Part shown: in pieces, positions 59,957-64,000 of the stretch
How the letters are laid out: each line of letters starts with the position of its first letter
Numbering within the stretch: position 1 is the first letter of the stretch
DNA from: Vigna angularis
Taxonomy: Eukaryota; Streptophyta; Magnoliopsida; Fabales; Fabaceae
Direction of reading: 5' to 3'
DNA length: 64,000 bases
Assembly (NCBI RefSeq): GCF_016808095.1
Contig: NC_068978.1
Location: forward strand, 25,121,306 to 25,185,305
Made by a program: the position numbers and the translations under genes
Notes under the pieces: model-generated
Told to the model about the DNA's origin: nothing
What the model saw: the letters and a program-made list of their open reading frames with translations, nothing else
Databases searched by the model: none

Positions 59957-61923
59957 TTCCTTGATAATTTATTTTCTAGAATCTACTAGTGTGTTATTTT
60001 ACTATAATTCTCTCGACCATTACATATATCCTTCTTAGTTTCATTATTTGTTATTACTCACTTCATTCATTATTGTTTACTTTTCCATCTCCATATTCGT
60101 AAAAAAATCCAAAATTAATAAAAATATTGATCTGATATGCGTGAGATTTTCATTGAAATCCAAATAAAATAGCAATCGAATTTGTGAGATTGATTGACGA
60201 AATTAATAACTTTTATATCAAATTAGTCTTTTGCTAGTTCTGTGAAAAAGAAGTCAAATCGAAACGATTTAGTTGTGAAAAATAATTAAAAAGCGATCAA
60301 GATTAAAGCTTGTAAAACAATAATATATTAAACAACGTTTTATTAAAGAAATATATAAATAATTTAAATATATTTTCACAATAAAAGAATAAACATTATT
60401 GTAATTTATAAAATAAAATACTTGTATTAAACTTTAATTATATTTTCATGAAATTATAAAGTTATACAAAAAATATATTCTATCTTTAAAAAAAAATCTT
60501 GTGTTTATGCTTAGGTACAAATACCACTTATTATATACTAGTAGAAACACATGCACATAACGCTTGTGTGTCTACGTTTTTTTTATTGTAGTAAAAATTA
60601 TTAAACTATAAAATAATTTTTAATAAAAAGAATTATAAAAATAAATAATGTGTGTAAATTTTTATTATTAAATAGTTTTTATTATAAATAGTAATTTGAA
60701 TTTTAAAAAGTAGTTATTAATATATAATGTTAGAATCAATAACTGCTAAAATAATTATTTTAATTTATAAAATAAATAAGTTTAGCTTAGTAGTATTTAG
60801 AGAATAAAAATGAAAATGTAATTATTTTAATTTAAAATATGGGTTACTTATAGGATAAAATTGAGAAAAAAAATGTACCCAAAAAATAAATCATCTTCAT
60901 CTATAGATATAGATTCATAACATTTAATTAATATTATATTTTGAACAAAATAATTAATAAAATTTAACATAGCTACAGTGACAAAATATTTTCTTTTTGA
61001 ATTTCCATAGGTTTAAAATTTCTTAGTTTCTAAAATTTTCTTACATTGAAATTACAGCTAGTGTATTAACTGATAGAAAACAATTGCTTGACTTACGCTA
61101 TTCCCTTTCAAGCTTCTGTGCCCACTAGATTAGTTATATATCCTTGCACCCCGCAATCCATGCTTTTGGAAAATTTTACGGATAGATAATTGGTATGAAT
61201 ATATGTGGATTTGTTAGTGAGTTTGAATTTTCCTCCTCAGATCATTATAAAATCAAAACGATTCTAGAACCGAATCAGATGCAAATTTCCATGGAAAATA
61301 ACGTGCAGATTTTCTTCTTTTCCACTTAGAAGATCGATTTAAGTCTTGCCAAGGAAAAGGATACGTTGTACACCATAGTTGTAATACTGTGCAACTTAAA
61401 CATACATTTTAAGTGACTGATATTTTGGAAGATAGATTAATATTATCAAACAATCCCTATCCGACGCATTAATTAATTATTGAGACTAAAGGTTATATGC
61501 TGGAGGAAGGACATATTGAATTACTTACAAGAAACATGGTTAAAAGGATAGAAGGAGGAGTTTCAAGAACACTACTTTTTGTGGAGAATCATCTGTTAAT
61601 TTTCTTCTTTTATTTGAACATCTTTTGTAAATATATAAAATAGTTTCATTAAGTCTTTTATTTGGTCAAGACATTTTACTTAATTTTGTTTAGAAGGCTT
61701 GGTGCCTTAATTAAGAGGGGAGATGAGCGCATCATTAAACATATTCTAAAAGATTAGCATCTAAACATGGGTTTAGAAGAGTTTAGAAGGGTTTGAAAGG
61801 TGTCAACGTCAAGAGAAGCTCTCCTACATTGAATATACATTGAATATGGATGGTTAGTTAGAGGAAAGACTCACATTCCTCTCTCTTTTCATAGGAACCT
61901 TCTAGTCTCCTTTCAAATACAAT
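59957..61923. other. AT-rich spacer
   Basis: No gene is seen. A short imperfect hairpin (ACACATGCAC ... GCTTGTGTGT, near 60548-60573) follows TATATACTAGTAG and is discussed as a finding. From about 61690 the sequence looks like a copia LTR in plus orientation that resumes after the CACTA element at 62557. It has AATGGGAGATATCCTTTG and TTAGAACTTGACTGAATG near 62600, but no boundaries are assignable. Confidence 0.35.
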
Positions 61924-62556
61924 CACTATAGGAAAAGCGCAAAATACCAACGAACTATTACCGACAGCCTTTATTAAGTCGTCGATAATTTTGCATTACC
62001 GATGGATTTATCAGCAGACTGGACTGAGTCACTTATTGACAGATATATGCATTGGTATTGGGTTGGTGACATAAATTACTAACAGATCGTGGGCCTCTAG
62101 TAATGTTCTCACTGATTTAGGTTCGAAATTGGGGTTTTCCTTCCCCAAATTAATTTTCAGATAATTGCCTCCCTTTCTTCCCACTTCGTCAACCACTGTC
62201 TCCTCTCCCATTCTCGGTTAGAATATCATAGCATTCGTGGTGGACAGTTGATTGGTTCGTTGATGGCGCTTCCTTCACGGTGCATCATGGTTTGAGGGTT
62301 CTTTGGCTACGAATTCACAATGCAAAGGTACCGACAAATTTACTGGCAAATATATTCTTTGGTAATTATCGCATATATATTCGTTGGTAAAATCAACGGA
62401 TATATCTTTTGATAATTACCAACGAATCATTTTCGATGACATATATCTCTCAATAATGGTTACCGACACTATTATTACCAATGAAATAATAGCCGTCGGT
62501 AATACATTTTTACCGACGAATTATGGTTGTCAGTAATACCAGTTTTTTTAGCAGTT
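61924..62556. mobile_element. Small non-autonomous CACTA-like element (about 633 bp)
   Basis: The left end is CACTATAGGAAAAGCGC. The right end, AGTTTTTTTAGCAGTT, is the complement of a CACTGCTAAAAAAACT-like end with one terminal mismatch. Both arms carry TTACCGACGG-type subterminal repeats in opposite orientations (for example 61960 and 62500). The interior is non-coding. A 3 bp duplication could not be established. Confidence 0.6.
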
Positions 62557-64000
62557 ATTAATATATTTTAGTCTACTCCTTCACTTATAAATGGGAGATA
62601 TCCTTTGTATTTTATTTAGAACTTGACTGAATGTAAAGTCGCTTTGTCAAAATTGTAAGACTTATCTTCTTGAGTTCTCACTTTATGAGTTGTCTTCTCT
62701 TAGATTTCTTCATGCTTTTTCTTTGAAGGTTGGCCTAACCTCCTTAGATGAACCTCTACCAAAACCGCACATCATTAAGCATGAAAATATCTTTATCTTA
62801 TTGTTTCTGCTTCATTCATCTTTTCCATGGAGTTCACCACTTTTGAAGAAGTTTCATCAACCGATTTGAAGATCATTATTTATTGAAGAAACCTCCTCAA
62901 AGTATTCTCTATCATTATAACAAACAAAGTTGAGACAAAACAAAAATTAACAAATCTTCATCTTTACACTAGTCTTCTTTCATAACGATAAATGGATGAT
63001 TGCTACCAAATTGAGAAATTTTAGACGCTACATGAACTTGCTTCTAGAAATAGGCTTGGTGAGCATCTTAATTGGATACTTGTACCAATTCTTTTGCACT
63101 TGGATTCTCTCTTATGTGACAAAGAAATTATACATAACATTCATATATGCTTGGTTTACTTATGATGAACTCGATCTATAAGAAAATTGATTGCACTAAG
63201 ACTAACATGTAAAATACTAGCTCTTTAGGTTCTACTAGTACATAAGTCTTTCCAAGAGTAGAATACATTTTAAGCTCATAAGGAAAAACTTCACAAAAAT
63301 GAACTATTACACAATATTCTCTTAGTCCCAAAAGACATTAAGAATTATAAGATATGAAATTGTACTACAGATGTTGTTGTATCTTCATTATTCATAGTGT
63401 AATTCGTAGTTCTTCAAGAGATGAGTGTTCTTGATCAAAATCTATGGTTTTTCATGATTTCCTTACATGTTCATATGTGTTTGTATTGAGTGATATATGT
63501 TTTTCATTTTGTCTTTAAATTAGAGTTCAAATTTGTTGATTCTTCTTGAACCTTCTATGTGTGTAGTCAGATTATGGTTGTATTAATATATTATAAATTG
63601 ATTAAATTATGCAGTATTTTTGTGTTTCGAATTCTTTCTCTTTTACGATTTTATGATCTTGAAGTTTTGTCTAATGTTATGTTTAGTCTAATTGTCGTTA
63701 TTTCTCTGTTTAACACTTTTATTTTCATTTTATATAATTAAAATCTAAAATCTATAAAGTATTTGAGTCTTATTGAGTTCTTTGTGTTTTTTTTGTTATA
63801 TCTTTGAGTTTATGCTTGCTCTTAGTTTCGTAAAATGTTCTTTAAAGTTAGGTTTCTAATGTGTCTCCTTCATGTTTTCTGAATATTTCTGGATTTTTTA
63901 GGATTTTCTTCCTTTATATATTTTTCTTTGTCTTTGATAATGAGAAACTTAAAGTTCAAATCAAATATTATGTGCTAGTTGTTGTTGGTTTTGAAGTTGA
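62557..64000. other. Spacer, probably retrotransposon LTR and internal remnant
   Basis: No frame shows a recognisable family. The 62996-63181 frame (MIATKLRNFRRYMNLLLEIG) is isolated. The first part looks like the R/U5 part of a copia LTR. The rest is AT-rich. Confidence 0.3.

Noticed and set aside
60000..61900. tRNA, rRNA or other structured RNA genes in the AT-rich spacers
   Set aside because: I looked for A/B-box-like pairs and cloverleaf arms and saw none I could support by eye. A covariance-model scan would be needed to be sure.

Overview
The window looks like nuclear DNA of a flowering plant, most likely a legume (Phaseoleae such as Vigna or Phaseolus). This rests on spliced genes with GT-AG introns, an AT-rich background, four plant gene families and many plant transposable elements. 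The species is inferred, not proven.

Four genes can be built exon by exon, and every splice phase closes. (1) TIM9, a small mitochondrial inner-membrane import chaperone, minus strand, 4255-5093, two exons, 98 aa. (2) A three-repeat MYB3R cell-cycle transcription factor, plus strand, 12561-17048, seven coding exons, 548 aa. (3) A DUF4378 protein resembling TRM (TON1-recruiting-motif) proteins, minus strand, 26315-29699, four exons, 729 aa. (4) A CYP76-like cytochrome P450, minus strand, 34278-39567, two exons split by a 3.8 kb intron, 496 aa. They are not functionally linked. The order is an ordinary plant gene neighbourhood with TE-filled spacers.

Most of the rest is transposon wreckage, much of it nested. 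0-3 kb: Ty3/gypsy LTR and primer site, with integrase remains interrupted by a MITE. 5.3-7.0 kb: a non-autonomous hAT element with a perfect 8 bp target-site duplication (TSD) just upstream of TIM9. 9.2-10.5 kb: copia 3' LTR. 18.8-19.9 kb: LTR set in a palindromic repeat. 20.7-23.5 kb: a 2.76 kb solo LTR with a perfect 5 bp TSD, lying inside an older copia LTR. 25.0-26.1 kb: a Pack-MULE with a 10 bp TSD carrying a spliced fragment of a WD-repeat gene. 30.9-33 kb: copia and gypsy LTRs. 39.8-45.8 kb: decayed gypsy element with long minisatellites and a nested solo LTR. 47.2-48.1 kb: second hAT. 49-50.4 kb: transposon ORF and a CACTA transposase scrap. 50.6-59.6 kb: decayed copia element on the minus strand, filled with a solo LTR (TSD ACCGA) and a MULE (9 bp TSD). 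59.6-62.6 kb: CACTA-type termini.

From about 42.7 kb to the end I find no intact host gene. The best discovery candidates are the Pack-MULE with its WD-repeat exons, the second MULE with possible captured DNA, two cysteine substitutions at highly conserved sites of the MYB3R DNA-binding domain, and an LTR minisatellite made of MYB-core (AACGG) units.
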